NCBI RefSeq assembly: GCF_006351005.1
Contig: NZ_VENP01000003.1
Coordinates: 1 to 64,000 of the forward strand
From: Miniimonas arenae
GTDB lineage: Bacteria > Actinomycetota > Actinomycetes > Actinomycetales > Beutenbergiaceae
Direction of reading: 5' to 3'
Length of the DNA: 64,000 nucleotides
Both the position numbers and the translations under genes were made by a program. This document shows positions 35,083 to 42,355 of this stretch, piece by piece (the stretch's first letter is position 1; each line of letters opens with the position of its first letter). The notes under the pieces were generated by a model. That model saw only the letters and a list, made by a program, of their open reading frames with translations. It was not told where the DNA came from and did no database searches.

Positions 35083-35108
35083 TGAAGCGCATCAAATGGA
35101 GCGCTTCA
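35083..35108. promoter_or_regulatory. Operator-like inverted repeat TGAAGCGC-N10-GCGCTTCA
   Basis: Perfect 8-bp arms 10 bases apart. The arm GAAGCGC resembles the half-site of the LacI operator at 14240. It overlaps the end of the LacI-like fragment and no intact sugar gene is adjacent, so it may be a relic. Confidence 0.45.
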
Positions 35109-35160
35109 AGCCGACGGAGAGGCCGGGGGAGACGCCCGCGAGCCGCGCCACCTCGCTCAT
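35092..35160 (-). pseudogene. Remnant of a LacI-family regulator (HTH only)
   Basis: The reverse strand reads RPSMSEVARLAGVSPG, the standard N-terminus and first helix of LacI-type regulators, then leaves the family at LSVGLKRSI and stops after about 22 codons. The recognition helix and everything after it are missing. The break lies next to an operator-like inverted repeat. It is best read as the stub left after deletion of a regulator gene in the spacer between clpB and the luciferase-like gene. Confidence 0.55.
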
Positions 35161-35232
35161 CGAGGGCCGGGTGGAGGACAGGTCCCCGCAGTGCCCGCCA
35201 CGGCGCCACCCTGCGGCGGGACGGGGTGCCCG

Positions 35233-35325
35233 GTGCCAGCGGTCTGTGTCGGTGGGGTTGGTGGCGCCAGCGACCAGTGCCGAAGGGTCGGTCGTGCCAG
35301 CCATGTGTGCCGGTGGCTGGGTTCG
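35233..35325. repeat. About 31-bp tandem repeat, 3 diverged copies
   Basis: GTGCCAGC / GCGCCAGC / GTGCCAGC words start at 35233, 35264 and 35294, each followed by a similar GTGTCGGTGG-like segment. Diverged, but the period is about 31. The stretch 35013-35395 holds this, the LacI stub, the inverted repeat and a promoter box, with no intact gene. Confidence 0.65.
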
Positions 35326-35383
35326 GGCGGCGGGCCGGCACCGACCGCTGAGTTCGCTCCACAGAACGACCGCGACCGACCCG

Positions 35384-35389
35384 TAGGGT
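35384..35389 (+). promoter_or_regulatory. -10 box (TAGGGT), leaderless start
   Basis: TAGGGT ends 6 bases before the ATG at 35396. Confidence 0.5.
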
Positions 35390-35395
35390 GACGAG

Positions 35396-36289
35396 ATGCG
35401 GCTGAGTACCTGCATCCTGCCCGTCCACCAGCCGGGCGAGGCCCGTCGGCGCTGGCGCGAGGCCGAGGATCTCGGCTTCCACGCCGGCTACACCTACGAC
35501 CACCTCAACTGGCGCGAGCCGTTCCGCGACGGGACCTGGTACGAGGCGCTGCTCACTCTCTCGCTCGCCGCGTCCGTCACGTCCGAGCTGCGACTCGGCA
35601 CGCTCGTCACGACGCCGAACTTCCGCACGCCCGTCACGCTCGCCAAGGAGCTCGTCACCCTCGACGCGATCTGCGCCGGCCGCCTCACGCTCGGCCTCGG
35701 CGCCGGCACCGACGGCTACGACGCCGCGATCCTCGGGACGCCGGCGCTCACCCCGCGACAGCGGCACGACCGGTTCGAGGAGTTCACGCGCCACCTCGAC
35801 GTCCTTCTCACCACGCCGAGCGTGACCCTCGACGGCGCGCACTACCGCGCGGTCGAGGCCCGCACGATCCCCGCGTGCGTCCAGGCGCCGCGGGTGCCGT
35901 TCGCCGTCGCCGCGACGGGTCCGCGCGGCCTGCGCCTCGCCGCGGAGATCGGTCAGGCGTGGGTCACGACGGGCGATCCTGCGACGTTCGAGGGCGGCAC
36001 GCCCGACATCTCGCGAGCCGCGGTGCGCGCCCAGGTGGGCCGCCTGGAGGAGGCGTGCGACGCCGTCGGGCGCGATCCGGGCGCGATCGAGCGCATCCTG
36101 CTGACGGGCTTTCTCCCGGAGGACACGACGGCGAGCCCGGCCGCGTTCGGCGAGGCTGCGGCCGCGTACGCCGAGGTCGGGATCACCGAGATCGTGGTGC
36201 ACGCCCCGATCCCGGGTACGCTGTTCGCCCTCGAGGAGGACGTGTACGCCGGGATCGCCGCACTCGCGCCGGAGCTGGCCGCGCTCTGA
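35396..36289 (+). CDS. LLM-class (luciferase-like) oxidoreductase
   Basis: TIM-barrel flavin enzyme of 297 residues. Family blocks: DLGFHAGYTYDHLNWREPF, LAASVTSELRLGTLVTTPNFRTPVTLAKELVTLDAICAGRLTLGLGAG, RFEEFTRHLDVLL and VAATGPRGLRLAAEIGQAWVTTG. Relatives use FMN or F420; the RLTLGLGAGTDGYDAAIL pattern is common in actinobacterial F420-dependent members, but this is not conclusive. The substrate is unknown. It begins with ATG immediately after a TAGGGT box, so it is probably leaderless, and is transcribed alone. The lipoprotein gene at 36302 ends tail to tail with it, 12 bases away. Confidence 0.87.
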   Translation: MRLSTCILPVHQPGEARRRWREAEDLGFHAGYTYDHLNWREPFRDGTWYEALLTLSLAASVTSELRLGTLVTTPNFRTPVTLAKELVTLDAICAGRLTLGLGAGTDGYDAAILGTPALTPRQRHDRFEEFTRHLDVLLTTPSVTLDGAHYRAVEARTIPACVQAPRVPFAVAATGPRGLRLAAEIGQAWVTTGDPATFEGGTPDISRAAVRAQVGRLEEACDAVGRDPGAIERILLTGFLPEDTTASPAAFGEAAAAYAEVGITEIVVHAPIPGTLFALEEDVYAGIAALAPELAAL

Positions 36290-36301
36290 CGCGAGGGCCT
36301 C

Positions 36302-36913
36302 CTACTGCCCGTCGTACGGTTGCGTGCCGTCGGTGTCGTAGCACAGCGAGGGCTTTCCGGTTCTCGACGTCAGCAGTTCCGGGGGCACCTTGGCGGCTTC
36401 GAGGTCGTCGCAGGACCAGAGGTCTTGACTACCGGCCACCTCGACCCAACCAACGTCCGTACGCTTCCAGATGGTGGCGGCTCCGCCACAAGCCTCCCAG
36501 AAGCCGACGGCCCACCCAGCCGGATCCACCGCGTCAACCCCCACGGTGACGCTGCAGGTGTCCGCCGCTCCAAGCATCGACGCGACGAAGTCGACGAAAT
36601 CTTGGGGCGCGCCTGCCAGTTCGGACAGATCGCCGGTGGTCTCGATGGAGAGGGTGGGATCGAACGTCAGGAGCGGCGCTGGTGTCGGCGTCACGGCGGG
36701 AGTCGGCTCGTTGGTGTGGATCGCGGTGCTGGCGGCCGTGGTTGACGATCGCGCGGAGACGCTGGCGGCCGCCGTGGCCGATGAGGCGGAAGCCGTCACC
36801 GTTGCAGGCGTCACCTGCGACTCCGGCGAGGAGGGTGAGGTGCAGCTCGCAAGTGCGAGAGTCACGAGCACGGCAGCCACACGGGGGGTCGAGAGTCGCG
36901 GGCGCTTCCGCAT
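36302..36913 (-). CDS. Hypothetical secreted lipoprotein, 203 residues
   Basis: A signal peptide with lipobox VLVTLALASCTSPSSPE is followed by about 60 residues rich in Ser, Thr, Ala and Pro (a wall-spanning linker) and a compact C-terminal domain of about 120 residues. That domain has several cysteines (ADTCSVTVGV, FWEACGG, LWSCDDLE, SLCYDTDG), suggesting two disulfides. No family was recognised. Single gene; its base composition is slightly less GC-rich than its neighbours, hinting at foreign or relaxed sequence. Confidence 0.75.
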   Translation of the reverse strand: MRKRPRLSTPRVAAVLVTLALASCTSPSSPESQVTPATVTASASSATAAASVSARSSTTAASTAIHTNEPTPAVTPTPAPLLTFDPTLSIETTGDLSELAGAPQDFVDFVASMLGAADTCSVTVGVDAVDPAGWAVGFWEACGGAATIWKRTDVGWVEVAGSQDLWSCDDLEAAKVPPELLTSRTGKPSLCYDTDGTQPYDGQ

Positions 36914-37033
36914 GGCGGCATGGTGGCACAGGGCACGCCGATGCGTCTGTAAGACGTCAAGCAGGTCTTTCGCATCGTCGACCTGCGACCCACCTAGCAG
37001 GACACATCCTGCAGCGGTCGAGTGCCCACCGCG

Positions 37034-37888
37034 TCAGACCTCGAGGACGAACGTGCTCAGCGAGTCCGCCGGCAGCACCGGCCGCACGACCTGGTCGCCG
37101 ACGAGGATCGAGATCGGCAGGTCGCTCCCGCCGTCGTTCTGGACGACGAGCACGAGCAAGCCGTCCGGGTTGCGGAACGCGAGCTGGTTCTCGTACCCGG
37201 TGTAGCTGAGCGTCGAGACGAGCCGGGCGCCGGGCGCGACGGCGTGGCTCACGTGCTTGAGCACGTAGTACTCGTGCGTGTACTCGTACGTGCGCGTGGC
37301 CGGGTCGACCACGACGAGCGAGTTCTGGTAGCAGCCCCATCGGATGACACCGCCGCTCTCGAGCGCGATGTTCCAGTAGTGGTAGGCCGAGGCTCCGCCG
37401 AGGAGGAACCGCGTCATGAGGTCCCAGGAGTAGCGGGCGTAGCGCCAGTCGTTGCAGCCGTCGCCGCACTCCTGCTCGGTCTGGTAGATCCGCAGCTCGG
37501 GGTGCAGGAAGGGCAGGGCGCCCTTGCCGTGCCACTGCACCCCGACGCCGGGACGGCGCCCAGGTGGAGCTCGGGAAGACCTGGGCGGCGCGGACGAACG
37601 GCACGAGGGTGTCCAGGTCGTTCGCGACGCTGAAGTGCTCGAGCTCGAGATCACCGGCGACCTCGTCGTAGGAGTACCAGTCGCGCGAGAAGTCGTTGGC
37701 GCCGACGGGCAGGCGGCCCGTGGTGAGGCCCGCGCCGACCCCCGGCGCGTAGAGCTCGCGGAAGATCTCGGTGCGCTGGGACTCTCCTCGAGGTGGGCCA
37801 GCGCAAGCCAGCCCATCTCGTTGAACGCGGCGCCGAACCCCTCGACCTCCTGGCGCTCGTCGTCGAGGCGCACGAAGACGTCGGGCAT
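37034..37888 (-). pseudogene. Disrupted glycoside hydrolase family 30 gene
   Basis: Fragments of one GH30 (glucosylceramidase/endo-glucanase type) enzyme in two frames. The first frame reads VRLDDERQEVEGFGAAFNEMGWLALAHLEES from 37888 to about 37782; the next reads QRTEIFRELYAPGVGAGLTTGRLPVGANDFSRDWYSYDE and continues to about 37553. The first frame then resumes with GVGVQWHGKGALPFL and ELRIYQTEQECGDG (the GH30 nucleophile region) to the C-terminal beta domain. The segment between RAAQVFPSSTWAP and GVGVQWHG is far too short: the middle barrel strands, including the acid/base glutamate, are gone. At least one frameshift plus one internal deletion; nonfunctional. Confidence 0.85.
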
Positions 37889-37999
37889 CCCGATCGGGCC
37901 GTCGGACTCGCATCGTCACCGACCGGTCCACCGCGGAGCGGCTGCTCGTCGACGCGTGAGACGCCCGACGGCGAGCGCACGCTCAGCGCGTCCGTCGCC

Positions 38000-39064
38000 T
38001 CACTGCACGCGAAGGTCGCCCGCCGTCGCGCTGCCGTACATCGTGGCGCCGTCGCTCACGAGGAGGCACGACACCATCCGGTGCCCGCTGTCCCAGTCGT
38101 CGAGCGTGGGAACGACCGCGTCGTAGAAGAGGTTCGTCGTGTCGACCCCGCTCGGCACCGTCATCCCGGTGCAGCTGTCCTGCGCCTGGTCCCACAGCTC
38201 GTCCTCGCCCGGGTAGGCGTTGCCGCTCGCCTCGAACTGCGACATCACCTCGGCCGTGTGGGCGTCCACGCACGGGACCTGCAGCACCGGCGCGCCGTCC
38301 CAGGTCATCTCCTCGATGCAGTTGCCCAGCGACAGCTCGGTCACCTCGATCTCCCGCGCCGAGTCGGTGTCGCCCGGGTTGCTGCCCATCACCGACCCGC
38401 CGAGCCCGCGCGCGATGAGCAGCCCGATGGTCACCATGAGGGCGATGACCTGAACGGCGCCGACCAGCACCGCCACGACCCCGGGAGTGATGCTCGCGCG
38501 CGCCGCGCGCGACCGGCTGATCGACATGGCGCCCAGCACGATCCCGACGAAGCCGACGAGCAGGCCGAGCGCGGCGCCGAGCCAGCCCAGACCCGCGCCG
38601 GGGTTGCCGGTGCGCCGGGCCGGTGGGGTGGCGGGGCCGGTGGGTGCACCGCCTCCCGGCGCGCCGGGTGCTCCGGGCGGGCGAGCGGCTGGGCTCTGCG
38701 CCGCGTACTGCGGCGCGGTGTAGGCCGTCGGCTGCTGCTGGCCGTAGCCCTGCTGCGGTGCGTACCCCTGCCGGCCGGCTGCGGGTTGCTGTCCGGCGGA
38801 CGGCTGCGCCGACGGGTAGCCCTGCGGTCCGCCGGCCTGCGGCGACTGCGGGTATCCCTGCTGCGGGGCGCCCGACCACTGCGCGGAGGGCGTCGGACCC
38901 TGGGCCTGCGACTGGCTCTGCGCCGCCGGCGCGCCGGCCCCCGGCACGCCCCACGCGGAGGTGGGGGGCGTCGTCGGCTGCTGCGGCCCGGCCTGCGCAC
39001 CCGGCTGGACGGGAGGTTGCGCGGGCGGGCCGGCGTCGGGGTCGCGGCCGTACGGCGTCGTCAT
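38000..39064 (-). CDS. Septum-formation-domain membrane protein (1)
   Basis: Protein of 354 residues. The first 150 are disordered, rich in Pro, Gln and Gly with repeats (GYPQSPQAGGPQGYPSAQPS, APQQGYGQQQ). Two helices follow (LGWLGAALGLLVGFVGIVLGAMSI and PGVVAVLVGAVQVIALMVTIGLLIARGL), as in DUF4190 proteins, then an outside domain starting IEVTELSLGNCIEEM and containing VPCVDAHTAEVMSQFE, CTGM and VSCLLV: the septum-formation domain with paired cysteines. Its role in division is a database label rather than proven. It is last in an operon behind a paralogue and exonuclease III. Confidence 0.8.
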   Translation of the reverse strand: MTTPYGRDPDAGPPAQPPVQPGAQAGPQQPTTPPTSAWGVPGAGAPAAQSQSQAQGPTPSAQWSGAPQQGYPQSPQAGGPQGYPSAQPSAGQQPAAGRQGYAPQQGYGQQQPTAYTAPQYAAQSPAARPPGAPGAPGGGAPTGPATPPARRTGNPGAGLGWLGAALGLLVGFVGIVLGAMSISRSRAARASITPGVVAVLVGAVQVIALMVTIGLLIARGLGGSVMGSNPGDTDSAREIEVTELSLGNCIEEMTWDGAPVLQVPCVDAHTAEVMSQFEASGNAYPGEDELWDQAQDSCTGMTVPSGVDTTNLFYDAVVPTLDDWDSGHRMVSCLLVSDGATMYGSATAGDLRVQ

Positions 39065-39085
39065 GCGAGCAACCTACCGGCCGCG

Positions 39086-40009
39086 TCAGTTCACCAGGTC
39101 GGTCTCGACCTGACCCTGGGTGGACCGCACGAGGCACGCGACGGTGCGCACGCCGTCGTCCCATGCCGCCGGGCTCGGCACGAGCCACCACTCGAGGAAC
39201 GCGGCGTCGTCGGTGTCGAACGCGCCGAACGCCGTCGCGCACGCCGCCTCGCCCTGCTCGACGGCGGCGTCCGGACCGGGGTAGGTGTCGACGTCGAGCG
39301 TGGTGACGTCGACGACCTGCGCGAGGTGCGGCTGCGCACACGGCACGAGCGCAAGCTCGCCGACCTCCTGCTGCGGCGGCAGGTGCTCAACGCAGTTGCC
39401 GCGCGCGAGGGCACTGGCCTGCACGGTCCGCGGCGCGTCGACGTCGCCCGGGACCGGATCCGCGGACGCCCCACCGAACCCGCCCAGCGCGGCGACGACG
39501 GCGAGCACCCCCCAGCCGATCGTCCCCAGCACGCCGAGGCCGAGCCCGACGCCGGCGATGGTCGTGCTGCGCAGCCAGCGCGTCGAGGTCCGACGCAGCC
39601 CCAGCGCGCCGAGCACCACGGCCACCGGACCGAGCCCGACGGCGCCGCTCACCACCGCGGTGACGGAGACCGGGTCCAGGGGCGGCTTGGCGATCTCGGG
39701 CATCACCTCGGCCGGGCCGACACCATGCGGGGTGGACAGGTCGGGCGGCCGCGGGCCGGTCTCGGGCGGGGCGTAGGGCGAGCGCTTCGGGTCGGTGAAG
39801 CCGTAACCCGGGGCCGGAGCCGAGGGCGGTGCAGGCGAGATCGGTGACGCCGTCGTCGGGCCGTAGGACGTGGCGCCCGGATCCGTGTGCGCCGGTGCGG
39901 GCGTGACCGGATGCGCGTACGGGCTGCGCGCGGGCGCGGCGCCGGGCGCCTGCGGCACCACGGGAACCGGCGGGACGTCCGGGCGGTCGTCCGAGGAGCG
40001 ACCGCTCAC
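39086..40009 (-). CDS. Septum-formation-domain membrane protein (2)
   Basis: Paralogue of the next gene, 307 residues: a Pro-rich cytoplasmic tail of about 110 residues (PYAHPVTPAPAHTDPG), two helices (VSVTAVVSGAVGLGPVAVVLGALGL and TTIAGVGLGLGVLGTIGWGVLAVVAALGG), then an exterior domain with TVQASALARGNCVEHLPP, LVPCAQPHLAQVVDVTTL, ACATAF and VACLVR cysteines. The GTG start at 40009 overlaps the exonuclease III stop by 4 bases (GTGA), fixing both the start and the operon. The two exterior domains clearly align although the tails differ, so this is an old duplication. Confidence 0.8.
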   Translation of the reverse strand: MSGRSSDDRPDVPPVPVVPQAPGAAPARSPYAHPVTPAPAHTDPGATSYGPTTASPISPAPPSAPAPGYGFTDPKRSPYAPPETGPRPPDLSTPHGVGPAEVMPEIAKPPLDPVSVTAVVSGAVGLGPVAVVLGALGLRRTSTRWLRSTTIAGVGLGLGVLGTIGWGVLAVVAALGGFGGASADPVPGDVDAPRTVQASALARGNCVEHLPPQQEVGELALVPCAQPHLAQVVDVTTLDVDTYPGPDAAVEQGEAACATAFGAFDTDDAAFLEWWLVPSPAAWDDGVRTVACLVRSTQGQVETDLVN

Positions 40010-40788
40010 GTGTCGAGCTCCAGCACGACCGGAGCGTGGTCGCTCGCGCCCTTGCCCTTGCGCTCCTCGCGGTCGATCGCCGCACCGACGACATGAGCCG
40101 CGGCCGACGGCGAGCCGTACGCGAGGTCGATCCGCATGCCCTGGCGCTTGGGGAACCGCAGCTGGGTGTAGTCCCAGTACGTGAACTGACCCTCGGTGTA
40201 GGCGCGCGTGAGCTCGGTGAAGCCGACGTCCTCGAGCGCCGTGAGCGCGTCCCGCTCGGGCGCTGTGACGTGCGTGCGGCCCTCGAAGAAGGCCGGGTCC
40301 CACACGTCCTCGTCCCGAGGCGCCACGTTCCAGTCGCCGACGAGAAGGGTGGGCGGCGCGTCGGGGCTCGTCCACTCCTTCGCCGCGTCGCGCAGCGCCG
40401 CGAGCCAGCCCAGCTTGTAGACGTAGTGCGGGTCGGCGACCTCGCGTCCGTTCGGGACGTACAGGCTCCACACCCGGACCCCGCCGCACGTGGCGCCGAG
40501 CGCCCGCGCCTCCGCCGCGGCGGGCTCTCCCCAGCCGGGCTGACCGGGGAAGGCCGGCTCGACGTCGGACACCCCGACGCGCGACGCGATCGCGACGCCG
40601 TTCCACTGGTTGAGGCCGTGGTGGACGACCTCGTAGCCGGCGGCCTCGAACGGCAGGACGGGGAACTGCGCGTCCTTGCACTTGGTCTCCTGCATCGCCA
40701 GGACGTCGACGTCCGAGCGCTCGAGCCAGGCCGTCACCCGGTCCACGCGCGCTCGGATCGAGTTGACGTTCCAGGTGGCGATCCGCAT
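40006..40788 (-). CDS. xthA: Exodeoxyribonuclease III
   Basis: AP endonuclease/3' exonuclease of the ExoIII family, 260 residues, for base excision repair. Motifs: MRIATWNVNSIRARVDRV with the first metal-binding residues, VLAMQETKCKD (metal Glu), SLYVPNGREV, LLVGDWNVAP (catalytic Asp/Asn), QFTYWDYTQLRFPKRQGMRIDLAYGS and the final KGASDHAPVVLEL (Asp/His). The ATG at 40788 begins exactly with the family N-terminus. It heads a three-gene operon with two septum-formation-like proteins and is divergent from an SDR gene. Function is secure; the reason for the pairing with membrane proteins is not apparent. Confidence 0.95.
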   Translation of the reverse strand: MRIATWNVNSIRARVDRVTAWLERSDVDVLAMQETKCKDAQFPVLPFEAAGYEVVHHGLNQWNGVAIASRVGVSDVEPAFPGQPGWGEPAAAEARALGATCGGVRVWSLYVPNGREVADPHYVYKLGWLAALRDAAKEWTSPDAPPTLLVGDWNVAPRDEDVWDPAFFEGRTHVTAPERDALTALEDVGFTELTRAYTEGQFTYWDYTQLRFPKRQGMRIDLAYGSPSAAAHVVGAAIDREERKGKGASDHAPVVLELDT

Positions 40789-40860
40789 GGCTCCACCGTA
40801 TCCGGGAGGACCGACGCTCACGGCTCGGCGTCGGCGTCGGCGTGCGGCAGCATGGGCACC

Positions 40861-41613
40861 ATGCCCACCGCCCTCATCACCGGCGCGAGCGCCGGGCTCG
40901 GCCGCGAGTTCGCCTGGCAGCTTGCCGAGTCCGGACACGGCCTCGTGCTCGTCGCGCGCGGCACGGACCGGCTCGAGACGCTCGCCGCCCAGCTCCGTGC
41001 CGCGGCGCACGTCGAGGTCGAGGTGATGACGGCCGACCTCGCCCACCCTTCCGACGTCGAGCGTGTGGCCGAGCGAGTGCGCGACGGCGAGCGACCGGTC
41101 GACCTGCTCGTCAACAACGCCGGGTACGGCTTGGGTGGGTCGTTCCTGCGCACGTCCGCGCGCGAGGAGGTGGACGCCCTCACAGCCATGGTCGGCGCAG
41201 TGCTCGTGCTCTCCCGCGCCGCGTGCGACGCGATGGTGCCGCGCGGCCACGGAGCGATCGTCAACGTCGGTTCGGTCGCTGGCGTCATGACCTCCGGGAC
41301 CTACTCGGCGCACAAGGCGTGGGTGCGGGTGTTCACCGAGGGGCTCGCGCGGACGCTGGCCCGCACGGGCGTCACCGCGACCGTGGTCAACCCGGGGCTC
41401 ACCCGCACGGAGTTCCACGAGCGCGCAGGGTGGAAGGCGAGCGGCGCACCGGCGTTCGCGTGGCTGAGTGCGGACCGGGTGGTCGCCGACACGCTGGCGG
41501 CGGTGGCCGCGGGGAAGGCGGAGGTGACGCCGTCGCTGCGGTACCGGCTGGCGTCGTTGGGCCTGCGCCTCGCGCCGCGCTCGCTCGTGCGCCGCGTCAG
41601 CCGGCGGTTCTGA
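40861..41613 (+). CDS. Short-chain dehydrogenase/reductase
   Basis: Classical SDR of 250 residues. ALITGASAGLGREFAWQLAESG is the cofactor glycine motif, LLVNNAGYGLGG the structural NNAG, VNVGSVAGVMTSGTYSAHKAW holds the catalytic Ser and YxxxK (here YSAHK), and NPGLTRTEFHERAG is the post-active-site loop. A C-terminal tail with ASLGLRLAPRSLVRRVSRRF is basic and could touch the membrane, as in DltE/SadH-like members. ATG at 40861 chosen; one at 40852 is in frame. It is just upstream of pyrE, which appears to have its own promoter. Substrate unknown. Confidence 0.88.
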   Translation: MPTALITGASAGLGREFAWQLAESGHGLVLVARGTDRLETLAAQLRAAAHVEVEVMTADLAHPSDVERVAERVRDGERPVDLLVNNAGYGLGGSFLRTSAREEVDALTAMVGAVLVLSRAACDAMVPRGHGAIVNVGSVAGVMTSGTYSAHKAWVRVFTEGLARTLARTGVTATVVNPGLTRTEFHERAGWKASGAPAFAWLSADRVVADTLAAVAAGKAEVTPSLRYRLASLGLRLAPRSLVRRVSRRF

Positions 41614-41621
41614 GTCGTTAC

Positions 41622-41627
41622 TAGGCT
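41622..41627 (+). promoter_or_regulatory. -10 box (TAGGCT) of pyrE
   Basis: TAGGCT ends 8 bases before the GTG at 41636, the same box and spacing as before purD, so both pyrimidine and purine genes look leaderless. Confidence 0.6.
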
Positions 41628-41635
41628 TGCCGCCC

Positions 41636-42205
41636 GTGAGCACCCCGAAGGAACGTCTGGCCGAGCTCGTGAGCACCCTCGCCGTCGTGCACGGGCGGGT
41701 GACCCTCGCGTCCGGGCGCGAGGCCGACTACTACGTCGACATGCGGCGGGCGACGTTGCACCACGAGGCCGCGCCGCTGATCGGTCACCTGCTGCTGGAC
41801 CGGCTCGAGGAGGAGGGCTTCGGGCCCGACGACATCGACGCCGTCGGCGGCCTCACGATGGGGGCCGACCCCGTGGCCGCGGCGATGCTGCACGCGGCCG
41901 CGTCGCGCGGGCTCGAGCTCGACGCCTTCGTCGTGCGCAAGGCCGCCAAGGAGCACGGGATGGGGCGCCAGGTCGAGGGGCCGGACGTCGCGGGTCGGCG
42001 CGTCGTCGCGCTCGACGACACCTCCACCACGGGCGGCTCGGTCCTGACTGCCGTCGAGGCGCTGCGCGCCGCGGGCGCCGAGGTGGTGGCGTGCGCCGTC
42101 GTCGTGGACCGCGACACGGGCGCGCGGGAGGCGGTCGCGGAGACGGGCCTGCCGTACATCTGGATCCTCGACACGGAGGACCTGGGGCTGCCCGCTACCC
42201 GCTGA
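41636..42205 (+). CDS. pyrE: Orotate phosphoribosyltransferase
   Basis: Enzyme of 189 residues that joins orotate to PRPP in pyrimidine synthesis. The N-terminal LASGREADYYVDMRRATLHHEAAPLIGHLLL is characteristic; the catalytic loop is VVRKAAKEHGMGRQVEGPD; the PRPP-binding loop is VVALDDTSTTGGSVLTAVEALRAAG. The GTG at 41636 is preferred over a TTG at 41627 because it follows the promoter box at the usual spacing and begins with the family N-terminus. Other pyr genes are not nearby, which is common for pyrE in actinobacteria. Confidence 0.95.
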   Translation: MSTPKERLAELVSTLAVVHGRVTLASGREADYYVDMRRATLHHEAAPLIGHLLLDRLEEEGFGPDDIDAVGGLTMGADPVAAAMLHAAASRGLELDAFVVRKAAKEHGMGRQVEGPDVAGRRVVALDDTSTTGGSVLTAVEALRAAGAEVVACAVVVDRDTGAREAVAETGLPYIWILDTEDLGLPATR

Positions 42206-42221
42206 CGTCGCTGTCCCCCGC

Positions 42222-42355
42222 GAGAGGATCTTTGGCGTGCGCGAGAGGATCTTTGGCGAGCGCGAGAGGATCTTTGGCGTGCGCGAGAGGATCTTTGGCG
42301 TGCGCGAGAGGATCTCTGCCGCCTGCGAGAGGATCTCTGCCTCAGCGAGAGGTGG
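42222..42355. repeat. 21-bp tandem array, 7 copies
   Basis: GAGAGGATCTTTGGCGTGCGC starts at 42222, 42243, 42264, 42285, 42306 and 42327 (exact 21-bp period), with a degenerate copy at 42347 that enters the end of the next gene. It fills the convergent spacer between pyrE and the lipoprotein gene. No inverted copies are seen. Confidence 0.97.
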
